This document shows, piece by piece, positions 34,331 to 45,400 of a stretch of DNA of 64,000 nucleotides. The notes beneath the pieces were generated by a model. That model was not told where the DNA came from and made no database searches. It saw only the letters and a program-made list of their open reading frames with translations. How positions within the stretch are numbered: position 1 is the stretch's first letter; each line of letters starts with the position of its first letter. Source of the DNA: Daedaleopsis sinensis (lineage: Eukaryota > Basidiomycota > Agaricomycetes > Polyporales > Polyporaceae); contig CM066300.1 in the NCBI GenBank assembly GCA_033807695.1, forward strand, positions 682,001-746,000. The letters run 5' to 3'. The position numbers were made by a program, and so were the translations under genes.

Positions 34331-36104
34331 GTCTGACGTTTTTGTGCTCGTAGACATGCTGACCGTGTCTTCGTAGCGTGTAATTCTAGATCCTGGATCT
34401 CAACTCGGATGTATTTGTATACATGTATACTGCGTGTACCTGCTTGGCAATGGACGGAACGATTCGATCGCTCCTGTACTCCGACGTCTAGATGAAGAGG
34501 AATAGATGGCAAGCAAGTGCCCCATGAACTCTTTCTGCGCCTGCGAAGGAGGGTATCAGTGCCTTGATTCCATCGTAGCTGTCTGAGAACACCGAGCGTA
34601 GTTTCGATGGAATAACAGCCTCACCTTGTTCGTGATCTCCTCTGCCCTTTAAAGCTCTGCTCCATTCCTCATCCGTCGCTCCTCTAGGAAGTGTCGTCGC
34701 AAAGATCATACAGAAGCCCACAGCTGATGAATGAGATGGATGCTGGCTGCTCTCCAGGCCGCGATCGCACAGTTAATCCTGCTTGAAGGAGGATCAATGC
34801 TAATCTACAAGATCGCACACTACGGCGAAGACGAGATCAGCTCGAACTCGCCTTTCGACCTCCCGCATTGGTATCTGATCAGCCACGTTGCCGATCCACC
34901 GAGGACAGTAAAACATGCACTCCGCTGTCGAATCCTGGTCCTCGTCTTGAGCCGGGCCCGACTTAGCTCACCCGCAGCTCCTGCGCCTTCGCCCTGCGAG
35001 GCGTCAGTTTCAATCTCAGCACAGGTGGGCGCGCACTCATCACTTTCGCTCGCAACGCCCCATTGTACGGCTGGTCTCGTCATGCCACCAGATGATCATC
35101 GACGAACTTGAACTTCAGGCCCCGTGGTGCTGCTCCCGATGTGCAGAAAATCGCTGCACGAGATCGGGTCTATCCGGCTCTCGTGACGGTGCACCGCGCT
35201 CACGACGTCGCGCTGCTGGCTTGAACGATCGCGTCCTCCTGGGCCTCAGCGCAGCGTGTGCAGTTCCGCGACGCCATCATCAAGACGGTGCTGGCCCGGC
35301 GCTGAAGCGCTGTCCCGAGGGCTGGCTGCGCGATCGCCGTCGCGCGACGTATGGCTCACTGCACGCGTACCAAGTTCTTCGCAGCCGAGCAGATACTGCC
35401 TGCAACTGCATGCGGCGCAATGCGCTCTCGGGGCTGCGCTCGTTATCATCGACAGCCTCGATATTTGAGGATCCCGCATAGTGTCGGATCTATCTCGAGC
35501 CCCTCCCGTGCATATGTATCATAATCTACGTCCGCCAGCCTACCGTCACGTTAAGCGTCGACACGCTTGACCTCGTGTACTATCAATTCGGGCCAATGCC
35601 GGCCACGCGCCTTGACGACGGGCACGGCAGGGAGGCTGCGTTCCATCACTGCGAACGCACACTCCGGGCAGTGCACAACGGTCGTGGATCGAAGTTCTCG
35701 TTGTAGCAGTCATTGGTTAGAGTCCCTCGCTCAATGCCGAGTTGTTGAAGAGCTTGTATGCTCAGAGTCCTTCAGAGTCATAGGTTGTGATCCCAATCTG
35801 TCGAAAGCTATTGAGTCCGACGGGTCGCATTGCCGCAAACGCGTACATTGATTAGTCATACACGTTTGACTTTAGCGGCCACACCGGTGGCGATGCCGAG
35901 TTTTGTTGAACGTTCCTATCACCGCGTGGCCACGGCCACCTTCTTCCTCTCCCCCCCACCCCCCAGCAGTGCCAGCACACACCTTATGCTCGTCCTAGAA
36001 AGTAAGCGGGCTATTTACACGGCACCTGATTATTCTTATGAGGGTATATGTTCTCTTAGGTCCCGACAGTGCAACACATTACCGAATCTAGGCGCTATTA
36101 CACC
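34331..36104. other. Gene-poor stretch with degraded coding-like pieces
   Basis: A minus-strand piece at 34488-34721 (SKLRSVFSDSYDGIKALIPS) and plus-strand pieces at 34731-35480 and 35490-35704 (VDTLDLVYYQFGPMPATRLD, ending at a stop at 35704) look coding but break frame repeatedly. No family could be named. A decayed gene is the simplest reading. Confidence 0.35.
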
Positions 36105-38037
36105 ATGACTAAATACATGAGCATTTTCCTGGTTTGCAAGCTCAGCCAATCATTAGAGGATGAGATGGAAGATATGAGGTACAGTGTTCTACGCCTACAC
36201 TCAGAACGACCTGCCGCTAACTTCTGTAACTTCTTCACAGTGAGAAGACTGTCAGTAGTGACCATGTCATTTCCGTGGGTCAATTCACTCACCAGCTCAT
36301 TCACTGTTTTCCTAGCTACTGCATATGATGAAGCAACTGCGGGAGACTATCTCTAATATTGGAAGCACCTTGAACTTGCGGAGAAACCTCTGCTCTCTGC
36401 CCGTGGAGATAATCACTCGCATCGTGGAAGAGGTCCCGTCAGCAAGCACCCCGTATCCCCCGCCGGGCTCGCCCCTCGAGACTTTTTGGAATCCAGATTT
36501 TAGGGACAGCTCGGCTCTCATTTCTCTATCCATGACATGCCGCCGTCTACGGAACATCACGCTGTCCCGCACAAACTGGTGGCGACATATGACCCTACTC
36601 GATGATAAAACCTCCTTCCGACAGCTCCTCTCTAAGAGCGGCGAGGAACTCTTGGAGGTCATCATTCCTGGGTCCTCATCGAAGACGAGCAATCTCCGTG
36701 CATCCTACGACGTTGTTGCGCCACGGATGAGCGGTCTTCATTTTCTACACGCAAATTATGCGCAACTGAAGTCCTTCAATGCGATTCTAGAGCTCCCTCA
36801 TCCGGTGCTGCAGTCTTTGACATGCTGCGTGACCGATCCTGAAAACCAGGTCTGGCACCGACGCCGGCTGGCTCTCTCGGCCGGGCAGTTCCCGCACCTC
36901 CGTCATCTCGTCTTACACGGCGTCGTGTTCCACGTCGGCAGGCGTCCCCTCCCCGAAACCCTCACCCACCTGGTCCTCTCGGAGATCAGCAGCATCCCGA
37001 ACTTGCATGAGCGCATTGCGAAGCTGCTCTGCGCGTGCCCGAATCTGGAGAACATCGTTATATCGAAGGTGATCGATGGAGAATTCCCCAGTCACCCGCC
37101 ACAGCCGCTCCTTCCCCGGCTCCGCCGCGTCCTCCTCCGCAACCTGGGCCAGAGAAGCCTCCTGTTCTACCTGACGATGACCTCGCTTTGCGGGAGCGAG
37201 GTCGCGCTGCAGATCATCAACGACTCCATCAGGTTCGGTTACTTCTCGTTCGAACCCGTGCTCTCTGAGCGCATGCAGGAGCGCGCGACGATGCTCACCG
37301 TCGGCTCGTGCCTCATGCCCTACCCGACCGACAACGAGTCCCCACTGGTGTCCATCACGGTCACGAGCCCCGTGAGCGCGCTGCGGATTGCGTCGACCCC
37401 GACCCTCGTCAACATGTCGCACTCCCTCTCCCCGGGCATCTGGGCGGAGCGCATTCTGTCCGACACCGCCGCGCTCGCGGACGTGCAGGAGGCGTGGATC
37501 GTCCGCGGCGCGTCGCTCCGGCCGTTCCCGTTCTTCGGCCAATCGCTCGCGCCGATCCTCGCCGCGCTGCCCGCGCTGCAGACCGTGCGGCTCGTCACGC
37601 TCGACTACCCCGCCCAGCGGGGCGAGCTGCTGGAACCGCCCACGCTCCAAAGCCTCCCCAGCGCGCTCGGGGCGAACCCGCCGTTCAACTCGCCGCACCT
37701 CAAGACGCTCTATGTGGTGTACTGCGACTCGCCCGGGCGCACGAGCGACTCGGCACCGCCTGCCGATGCGTCGAGGGCGGAGAAGAGGACACTGTCGTTC
37801 TCGCCGATGCTTGCGGAGCTCGCGTCGAGCGCGTACTGCTACCTCGAGCGACTGATCGTGCAGGTCACGCCCGTGTTCGAGGTGCGCGACAAGGACGTCG
37901 TGCGGCTGCTGGAGTACTTCCTGATTGTGGAGGTCCACGAAATTGACGGGCCGCCGAGGATGCCTCTCCCGCAGTGCTGTACGGAGGATGTCGACGGGGC
38001 TGGTGGAAGTTGGGCCTGGACACGCACGATGTGCTGA
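36105..38037 (+). CDS. F-box protein, copy 3
   Basis: Three exons: 36105-36178 (74 nt), micro-exon 36241-36250 (10 nt) and 36316-38037. Exon 3 starts LLHMMKQLRETISNIG, so the gene begins upstream of the first ATG of the long frame. The F-box is CSLPVEIITRIVEEVP then CRRLRNITLSRTNWWRHM; LRR-like elements follow (PHLRHLVLHGVVF, CPNLENIVISKV). The C-terminal block YCYLERLIVQVTPVFEV matches the other copies. The start exon differs in sequence from copies 1 and 2, but length class, phase and the micro-exon are the same, supporting a common origin. Predicted SCF substrate adaptor; target unknown. Confidence 0.85.
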
Positions 38038-38548
38038 GAGTGCACGCTACATGCTTTGCAAGATATATACCATACGGCTGGGAGTTTCGGGGGATGATTC
38101 AATGGTAATATTTATGGGGTACTTCTTCTGGAATATAGAGCCGCTCTGATAGACGGTTCACGGTGCATGTAAAGGCAGCTAGGTAGTTAGAGAACGTCAA
38201 CATTCCCACATCTGGTAGCTTATGATAGCAGACATATCAACGGGTCTTAGGAAAGTAAACTTGTTCAATACGTTCGAAAACTGCGGATGCATTAACGTCG
38301 CGGAAGCTACTTAGTCAACATTCTCCGGTCACTGCATGACGAATATTGGCCTACATGGATGTAACTTTCACAATACGTCACTTGAGTGCGAAGCCAGTGA
38401 AAAAGATCCAAGAGACATGTGAGGTAACTGGAAAGTCCGAAACGGGAGGCCGAGACTACGGTCCGTAACAAAAGTCCGCAACAAAAGTCCGTGATAGAAT
38501 TCATTGTCATGCGTCCGTATAGAGTCAGAAATCGGAGTGCGCAACTAT
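38038..38548. other. Intergenic between converging genes
   Basis: 511 bases between the ends of F-box copy 3 and secreted-protein copy C. A short tandem repeat of CAAAAGTCCG (two units) lies near 38,466-38,490. Nothing else was seen. Confidence 0.4.
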
Positions 38549-39302
38549 TCAGCAATTATCCGAGCTCTTCACGTACGAGCTGTACACGAAGTAGTCGGCA
38601 AAGTTCTTGAACGGGATGTTGCCGTTGCACACAGCCGACCTGTAAAACCCGCGCGTAAGCAGAGTAACCACCTGAGCGAGAACATGTAAGAAGAAAGCTT
38701 ACCAGTCAACAATGTGGCTGAAATAGTCCTTCACGATGTTGACGTTCGTGGGCCAAGGTCCACTCGACGCATCCAAAGCACTATCATTGCTCATTAGCAC
38801 ACGGGATTTGAGGAACAGCGACAGCAAAGAGATACGCACTGGTAGAATCCGTCAATGAAGTTCTGTTTCGTGACCGTCTTGCCATTAGTCGAAATCTTCT
38901 GGAGCAGCTGGAGCCCGACGCAGGGTTAGTATCGTACACTCACAGATGCAATGCAGAACGACATACCGAGTTCGAGACACGGAGGTCTTCGCTGTGCGGC
39001 GGCTCGAATCCGGGGCCCGCCACGTCGAGCGCAACCTTGCGGATGAACAGCTGCACGTTTCGGCGCGCGGGGAGCGAACCATTGTCGGGCCCGAGGAAGT
39101 CGGGCGGGCACGCAGACCCGAACAGGCATGCGTCGTGCGTGAAGAAGTTGTGGAAACCCGACGTCGAGTTTCCCAATTGCTTCTCACAGGTCGCGCGGAG
39201 GGCGTTACACCAGGGGTAGTCGCTGCCCTGACGTTTGGCCGGGATGGCGGAGGAGGCCACGGAGAGGGCGAGGGAAATGACGAGTGAGGCGAGTGCAAGC
39301 AT
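38549..39302 (-). CDS. Small secreted cysteine protein, copy C
   Basis: Four exons (38967-39302, 38840-38907, 38703-38780, 38549-38639) give 190 aa. It has a signal peptide (MLALASLVISLALSVASSA), dibasic site AKRQ, WCNALRATCEKQ, DACLFGSACPPDFLG, RRNVQLFIRKVALD, SSGPWPTNVNIVKDYF and the same end FADYFVYSSYVKSSDNC as copy B. The three last exons have the same lengths as in copy B. Conservation of every splice site and of all cysteines suggests an active gene under constraint. Function unknown; a secreted structural or interaction protein is possible. Confidence 0.85.
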
Positions 39303-39385
39303 GGTCGGGGAAAAGAGGATGGTTGAGTTGGGGTTGGTGTAGAAGTCGAGTGGATTTGACTGAGAATCTAGCAGTGGTTCAACGT

Positions 39386-39393
39386 CTTATATA
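39386..39393 (-). promoter_or_regulatory. TATA box of secreted-protein copy C
   Basis: TATATAAG on the minus strand about 84 bases upstream of the ATG, in the place of the TATA boxes of copies A and B. The leader keeps CTCAGTCAAA. Confidence 0.55.
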
Positions 39394-41460
39394 GTACTGG
39401 CTAGTGTGCCTGTGCTGGTGATCCTGGGTACGTATGACCTGCGTGTGACCCTCGCATGACCTAGCACCTCCTAGCACTTAGTACTTATGACCAGGCGACC
39501 CCTGATAATTACTATTAGCCTTGGCACACGATCGCTCCCTAGGGGCCCGGCAGGGCCTGGCCTCCGTCACTGTAGATCAGCGTAGACTATCTTGGATCAT
39601 CCGCGCGGAATGTCGCAAGTACATGGTCATTCTAGAGCTCACAAACCGCCTCAAAGACAACTTGCTGCCAAAGGCCGATATCGCAAGCGCGGGGTGACTA
39701 GTTGACTTTTCAGTCGGGGTTCGAAGTGGCCAGACAAATTCAAATTACTTAGGGGAACGGCTTAGGTCCGCAACTTTCGGAGATGATGCCTTGATGATGC
39801 ATATGGTTTCGCGGATGCAATGGGCTGAGCGCTGACTGGTGACCCGCCTCCTGGTCCGAGTCCAAGCCGGAAATAATCAAAAATTGCCGAAGCTTCCATG
39901 GCCAGTGATCGATCTTGCATACATATGCATGCATGCCAGTGACTCCAGAGACGTTGAAATGCAACCCGACCGTACTCGTAAGGAACCACCAACAGCTTCC
40001 AAGGAGCACACGACTATAAAGAAAACATTATGAGCTCTGTTTGAAGGGTCAAAATCGAAAGCATGACTCCTCCGAGTCGTATGCATGAGCACTAACCGTG
40101 GCAATCGTGATACTCCAGTGCGTACCCCAACCTCCGCCCATGAATCTGTTCAGTAGCGTTTTTCCGCACTCTTTCGACTTGGAAGTGCGTAGCTGTGGCA
40201 TCGAGTGATGTCGGACGGAATTGTGCTCGCATGAGAAAAGTATTCTATGGCATCGAGAGATGGCCACGACTTACCAGTTCCATTGTGTATCCTTTACCGT
40301 CACCACAGCAGCCCTCTTTTACAGCTGACGTTCAACCCTAATGCGACGCAGTACTCCGGGAGGAGCATCAAAGGCACCCCGTCGACGTGCTTGGGTCGCA
40401 CAGTGAAGCAGCCATTGAGTTTGAATTCGTCGTTGACGAGTGACGGAGCACCCGCACAACCAGAGCTGAACGATTACACGCGACAGATCGAACCTTGGGA
40501 CGCCGTCTCCGTATCCGATGTATGTAACTGTTTCGCGGTAGTCGCCCAAGCCGCAGATCATGATGATCCGGAGGGTGCTGAGATATGGACAACCGGTAGA
40601 CATCGGGGAGTATAGAGAGGTTGTGTGTGACGGTGTCGGACCCCACGTTGCTGCCAAGTCTGTAGAGGGAACCGTGCCAGAGATCGGGGCTGTAGACTTC
40701 CGACGACGCGAGAGGCGAGTTCTGCGAAAATGTGCTTTCGGGGAGCCAAAATCCAGATTGTCTCGAGAGTCGAGCAGGTCGGTGTTGTATGACAGGGAGT
40801 TCTCGGTGGAGGATCATTCTCCAGACTTGGGATGAATCTCGCGCACGCCAAGGCTGAACGCTGCGGTGTCCGCCTGGGCCATAACCGATATCGGTACCTG
40901 TTCACTTCCACTCGCAAATAGGTCCTGAAGCTGCTGTCGTCGTTTTCACCGTGAACGTAACATCACAGGCGCAGACTCGAAAGCATAGCACAGCGAACTG
41001 ACCGGTGGCCTCGTCTTCTGGAGTAATGTCGTGGGGTAGCCAGCCAGTGTACGGACGAGCCTGAGGATGAGTACTATGTTGAAGGCAGCTATGACTCTAA
41101 CAAACGCGGGTAGAAAGAAATCCGCATTAAACCTACATAAATCTGATCAGTGAAATCAACAAAGAGCGTGGCGTGAATCACTTACGACTCGAGACTGTTC
41201 ACCTTTGCTTAGACATGCCGATGTAGGACCTGCGCTCGATTTCATGGTTTTATCTGTGCTATCATGTTGGGTTTGTGTGGTCTAACTTGTTGATAGGATA
41301 CAGGCTGGTGTTAACACGAAATCGCCTGTGTATGGCGTCAGGCGAGGAGGAGGAGAACTTCAGAGGAACGTCTCGGAAGGCCCCGAATCCTCTTCAACGG
41401 TGGCGGTGCGCAACTTTCCACGATTCTGTTGGCGCTTAGCCTTCAAGTCGACTTAAGGTA
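39394..41460. other. Gene-poor stretch left of the transposon nest
   Basis: About 2 kb. A plus-strand piece near 40.3-40.6 kb (LTFNPNATQYSGRSIKGTPS; LNDYTRQIEPWDAVSVSD) looks coding and ends in intron-like sequence, but no domain or complete gene could be built. The last two bases (TA, 41459-41460) form one of the two TA dinucleotides flanking the transposon. Confidence 0.35.
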
Positions 41461-41486
41461 AGGTAGGCCCAGTGTAGAACCGACCA
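41461..41486 (+). repeat. Left TIR of the Tc1/IS630-type element
   Basis: 26 bases starting AGGTAGGCCCAGTG, exact inverted match to 58040-58065. Preceded by TA. Confidence 0.85.
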
Positions 41487-41649
41487 GTACACGTGAAAGT
41501 CATGTGATGTATTTGCGTCACACTCAATAATAATTTGGTACAGTTAAGAGGGGAATAAGTAATACCGGGAGTTTAGCCTAAACAAATGTCCTACAGTACT
41601 GAGGGCCGAGTAGTACTGCACAAGTAAATTCTGCCTACCGTCGCAGGCT

Positions 41650-41674
41650 ATACTGTCATAACGATACATCACCA
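41650..41674 (+). repeat. Left TIR of the KDZ element
   Basis: Begins ATACTGTCATAACGATACAT; inverted match at 54774-54798 with mismatches at three positions. Only the inner 15 bases are identical. Confidence 0.7.
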
Positions 41675-41729
41675 GACTCTCATAAGAGTCTGACGGTGAT
41701 CCATCGTTTACTGTAGTAAGAGTCTAGAA

Positions 41730-41771
41730 CTCTTGATGTATCCAGAGTCCAGTCTCTGGATACATCAAGAG
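41730..41771. repeat. Perfect hairpin at left subterminus of the KDZ element
   Basis: Arms of 18 bases (CTCTTGATGTATCCAGAG and its exact reverse complement) with the 6-base loop TCCAGT. Each arm contains a GATGTATC/GATACATC motif, the same as in the TIR. Probably a transposase-binding structure. Confidence 0.85.
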
Positions 41772-42797
41772 GAGCTGCTCCTAATACGGTAGCTGTGCGC
41801 GCCCTCCCCTGCTAGGCATGACTTCAAAAGGCAGGCAGCGCCCCAACCCGTTTCGGCCTCCCAGCGCTGGGAGCCTGCCCCGCCTTCGATACCCGTTTGG
41901 GTCCCAGCGCGCCAATAGATCTATCGGACATTCAAATTCAACGTATATTTGGGTCCTGCGGTTGGCGGCTCTGGGCCCTCGGCTTAATTTGTCGTTCAAC
42001 ATTCCATCCGTTTCAGGCTGGTCACCGCGACATAGAGCTCGAGAATCCGACATAGGATACTTGCCTAGGGCTCCCTAGAAGCGACCCGTACGTTTCCTTT
42101 GACAATGCCACGGGCATATTAGCACCTTGAGCATGGTAAGTGACAGGTCCCGACATATGAACAGAAAAGCATACACCGGCTCTTACTATATTTGCCTATG
42201 CCGTAGAGAGTTAGCTAGTACTTAGTAGTGGTCCGGTAGCAGATGAAATACATACGTTTCTCGCGGTCAGTGTGTCTCAAAACATTTTCGGAGACGGGCT
42301 GATGCGATTGACCATATGGGGGTACAGCTCGCGACATATGGCTCAACATATGATCAACATATGATCTCGTCAAAAGTCTGCCACAGAGTTAGTGTTACTG
42401 GACTCACTGTGATGCATGTCGGCTCGACAATGCTGTAGATTGTGTCACCATTATGGTACTTATCCTAGTAGCGACAAAATGGAGGCTCTTCGCTATATCT
42501 GGAAGTAGAGACGCGCGTCGCATACCTCTTACTCAACGCCGAGATGCGCGCTAGTCATGTCGTGCTCAAATGTAGAGTATTCGAACTTTGAGACAAGAAT
42601 TTGTATTGGAAAGAATTACTACATTCTCAATTCATACATTACTACCAAAGCACATGTGTAACATCGGCGAATACATGGTGACGAGCGCATATTATCATCA
42701 GCGGAGTTCAAGAATAGCGGAGTTCAAGAATGGGGACCTGCACGTTCGGAAGATGTAGACAGATATTACACTACATAGACCTAAGTGCCCTTTGGCA

Positions 42798-45068
42798 CTA
42801 CACACCAGCGTGACGAGCACGCTTAGACGACGATCCCATGGGTTGCGGCGGAGGAGACGCGTCCGGCCGTGTGGGAGCACGGCGCTTTCGTAGCGGGCGT
42901 CCAGAAGAAGTAGAATCTACAGAGACAATATCAGACGGAGGCAGCAGAGCCTCAGCAGGGGATGGAACGCGTGGGATGGGCGTGGCGGATGTAATGTCGC
43001 GGAGTGGGTCCATACGAGACTCTGCCGAAACAGTGATGTTCACAACTCCTTCATCGGAAAAGACAGCTTGTGGGATGTCGACGGAGAGGTCTGTGGTATC
43101 GAGGGCAAGCATCAGAGACGCTGGAAGTAAGGCGTTCGCGATGGCAGCCGTGCTCGCGGCGACAGCCGTCAAGTCCGGCAGCGCGGACGTGCCGGTTATC
43201 TTGTCGACGCTAGCGGATCCGGCTCCGACAGTGGAGGGGTTCGGAGCACCCGCATTGGGCGAAGGGGGCATAGCGGACAGGTTCAGTGCGAAGTCAGCAC
43301 TGACGCCGTCGGGAACACCGGCGCCGTTTGGCAGCATCGCGTCGTGCGCAGCGTGCAGCAACGTCGCGTCGTACGCAGCTTGCAGTGTCATCGCGTCGCG
43401 CGCAGCTTGTAGCCTATGGTCGTCGACATCCATGGGGAGAGCCGCGTCGGAATCGGGCATGACCCACAGCTCACGGTGAAGACCATTCACCAGGACGCTC
43501 GCGTCAGCTTGATCGGACTGCCACGAGCTCGGCAACGGGGGCATGTCGTTGAACACAAACGTGGAGGAGGCGGGGTATGCGAATGGCTGGTTTGGAAGCA
43601 GGGTACTAACGACGCTGCCGTTGTGGGCGAGCATGGAAACGAGGTTGTCGGAGGGAGCGGGGGGCTCGTCGGAAGGAGCGGAGAGCTCGTCGGAAGGAGC
43701 GGAGAGCTCGTCGAAAGGAGCGGGGAGCCCGTCGGAAGGAGCGGGAAGCTCGTCGGGAAGAGCGGGGAGCTCGTCGGAGGGAGCGGGAACAGCATCGGGA
43801 AGGGTAATACTTGGCCCTTCTGGGGTAACGGGAACCGGGGCCGGATCTGGCGCCATGCGGGACTGGGTTCCGTTGGCCTGGACTTCCGATACATCGGAGG
43901 ATGACTCAGTGGCTCCATTAGAACCGGCGACCTTGCTAGTCAGTGCCCGTTTATGCCGCTCTTCTCGCGCTAAGACACGAGCCATTATTAGCGAGTGCGC
44001 CAACGAAAGAAGTCAATGGTTTAACCACATACGGTAGACGCCTTTGGCAAAATGAACAATCGGCCGAACGTATCGCTCGTGGAAATCAGAGATTGCCTGA
44101 TCGAGATTGTGCTTGGTTGAATTCTCCCCGAAATGCACGCTGTGATACATGAGCAACAGCAAAGTATGAAGACAGTTCTGAACACATACGCAAACGTCCT
44201 GATGTCGCCTCCATCCTCAGGGGAAGGGCCGGCGGCCATCACCGTGATGCACCAACCAGTCTCTTGATGTATAGGGTTCAACAGACGTTCGATGAGACCA
44301 GGAGCAGAGGAGATAGATCTGCAAAGTGTCAGACATTGAGATGAGCATTATACGACGAACTTGAAGGAACTCGCCTTTGATATTCCTCTGGCGTGCGCTC
44401 AGAACTAGCGGCGACGGGGACCTGCTTTAAAGTCGCCTGTCTCGCGGCTGTCTCCTCTTGTAGCTTCGTAGACACCAGTAGCTTGTCGGCGTCCGAACAC
44501 TCTTGGAACATCTCGTCCAACCGACGTCGTGTGAACGCCATCGTTTCGGAGCGAGAAAGTTTGCGGCCGAGGCTCACGCGCTCGTCGTTGAGCTCCTTGT
44601 TGATCATGGCCTTCTTCTCGTCGTCATAGAATAGTCGACAGAAGATCTCTCGCGCGTGAGGTGCACGACTAGGCTTGCCCTTGTTGAGTTCGGCAGTGAT
44701 GCTAGCTGGGATGCCTCGAGCCGCGCGCCCCTCGTTCTTGTGGTTTCGGAACCAGCTTCTAAGTTGCTGTGAAGGTCGTGAAGGTCGTCAATCAGCTCAG
44801 TATGCATCAGGATTAACTTGCGGCTTACCTCTTTCCTATTTTTGAGCGCCTCCGCCAACAACACCTTTTGCTCATCGAGAAGCTTGTCTTCGGCGGGCGC
44901 GTCGGATCCAAAAAGAACAATGCGCTCAGGCCAACGTATAAACCAGTCGTGGAAGAGTGAAGTGTGGAAGGTCGAAATGTGAGAGCTCTTCCTTGCCTTG
45001 ATGCAGTCGTCCATGCGGTCGAGAAGGAATTCCATTTGCTCGGGAGTCGTCCAAGGTGGGGGTGCCAT
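42798..45068 (-). CDS. Transposon-associated WTTPEQ-type nuclear protein
   Basis: Five exons sum to 2040 nt (679 aa): 44829-45068, 44375-44766, 44190-44318, 44033-44139 and 42798-43969. The N terminus is MAPPPWTTPEQMEFLLDRMD, then FHDWFIRWPE, a module recurring in uncharacterised basidiomycete transposon-linked proteins. Exon 2 opens with QLRSWFRNHKNEGRAARG, which recalls the WFxN recognition helix of homeodomains; DNA binding is only a guess. HFGENSTKHNLDQAISDFHE and a second conserved segment follow. The C-terminal exon is Pro/Ser/Ala-rich with heptads of the type PAPSDEL and ends in a basic nuclear-type signal (RPLRKRRAPTRP, SSKRARHAG). Intron 2 uses a GC-AG donor (AG/GCGAGT). Function unknown; it sits inside the KDZ element, divergent from the viroplasmin-like gene. 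Confidence 0.75.
43642..43792. repeat. 21-bp tandem repeat coding for heptads
   Basis: About seven imperfect units of the kind GAGCTCGTCGGAAGGAGCGG, encoding PAPSDEL-like heptads on the minus strand. In frame, so copy-number change would alter protein length without frameshift. Confidence 0.8.
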
Positions 45069-45400
45069 AGTCACCTAGAGCGTAGGAAATGTTGGTGAGG
45101 CGGGGTGTTTACGTGTAGAGGAAAAGGCGTGACTGACCACGCTGAAAGAGACGTCGACGAGGGGGGATTTTGCGCTCCTCCCTCCGACGATACTAATAGG
45201 AAGTCTGCGGGGGCAAGTTTGAGTCCAAATGCGTAAACACGCCTCGAATGGGTGAGTCCTGTGGGAATTGCCTGCTTCCATATAAGCCCTGCAGCATTGT
45301 GGCGGCTGCCATTAACTCACCTTCAACTTCACCTTCGTCTCTGTCCTCTGCGTCCCCCGACGTCTTCCATCGTCGTCCTCCCTGCACGACTCGTACCGCT
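45069..45400. promoter_or_regulatory. Shared promoter region of two divergent cargo genes
   Basis: 332 bases between the ATGs of the WTTPEQ-type gene (minus) and the viroplasmin-like gene (plus). The right third is pyrimidine-rich (CTTCAACTTCACCTTCGTCT) like a fungal leader. No clear TATA box. Confidence 0.4.

Noticed and set aside
36913..37946. Long frames overlapping F-box copy 3 (minus 36913-37938 and plus 37308-37946)
   Set aside because: They are by-products of high third-position GC in the real gene; its protein sequence and paralogue match decide the strand and frame.
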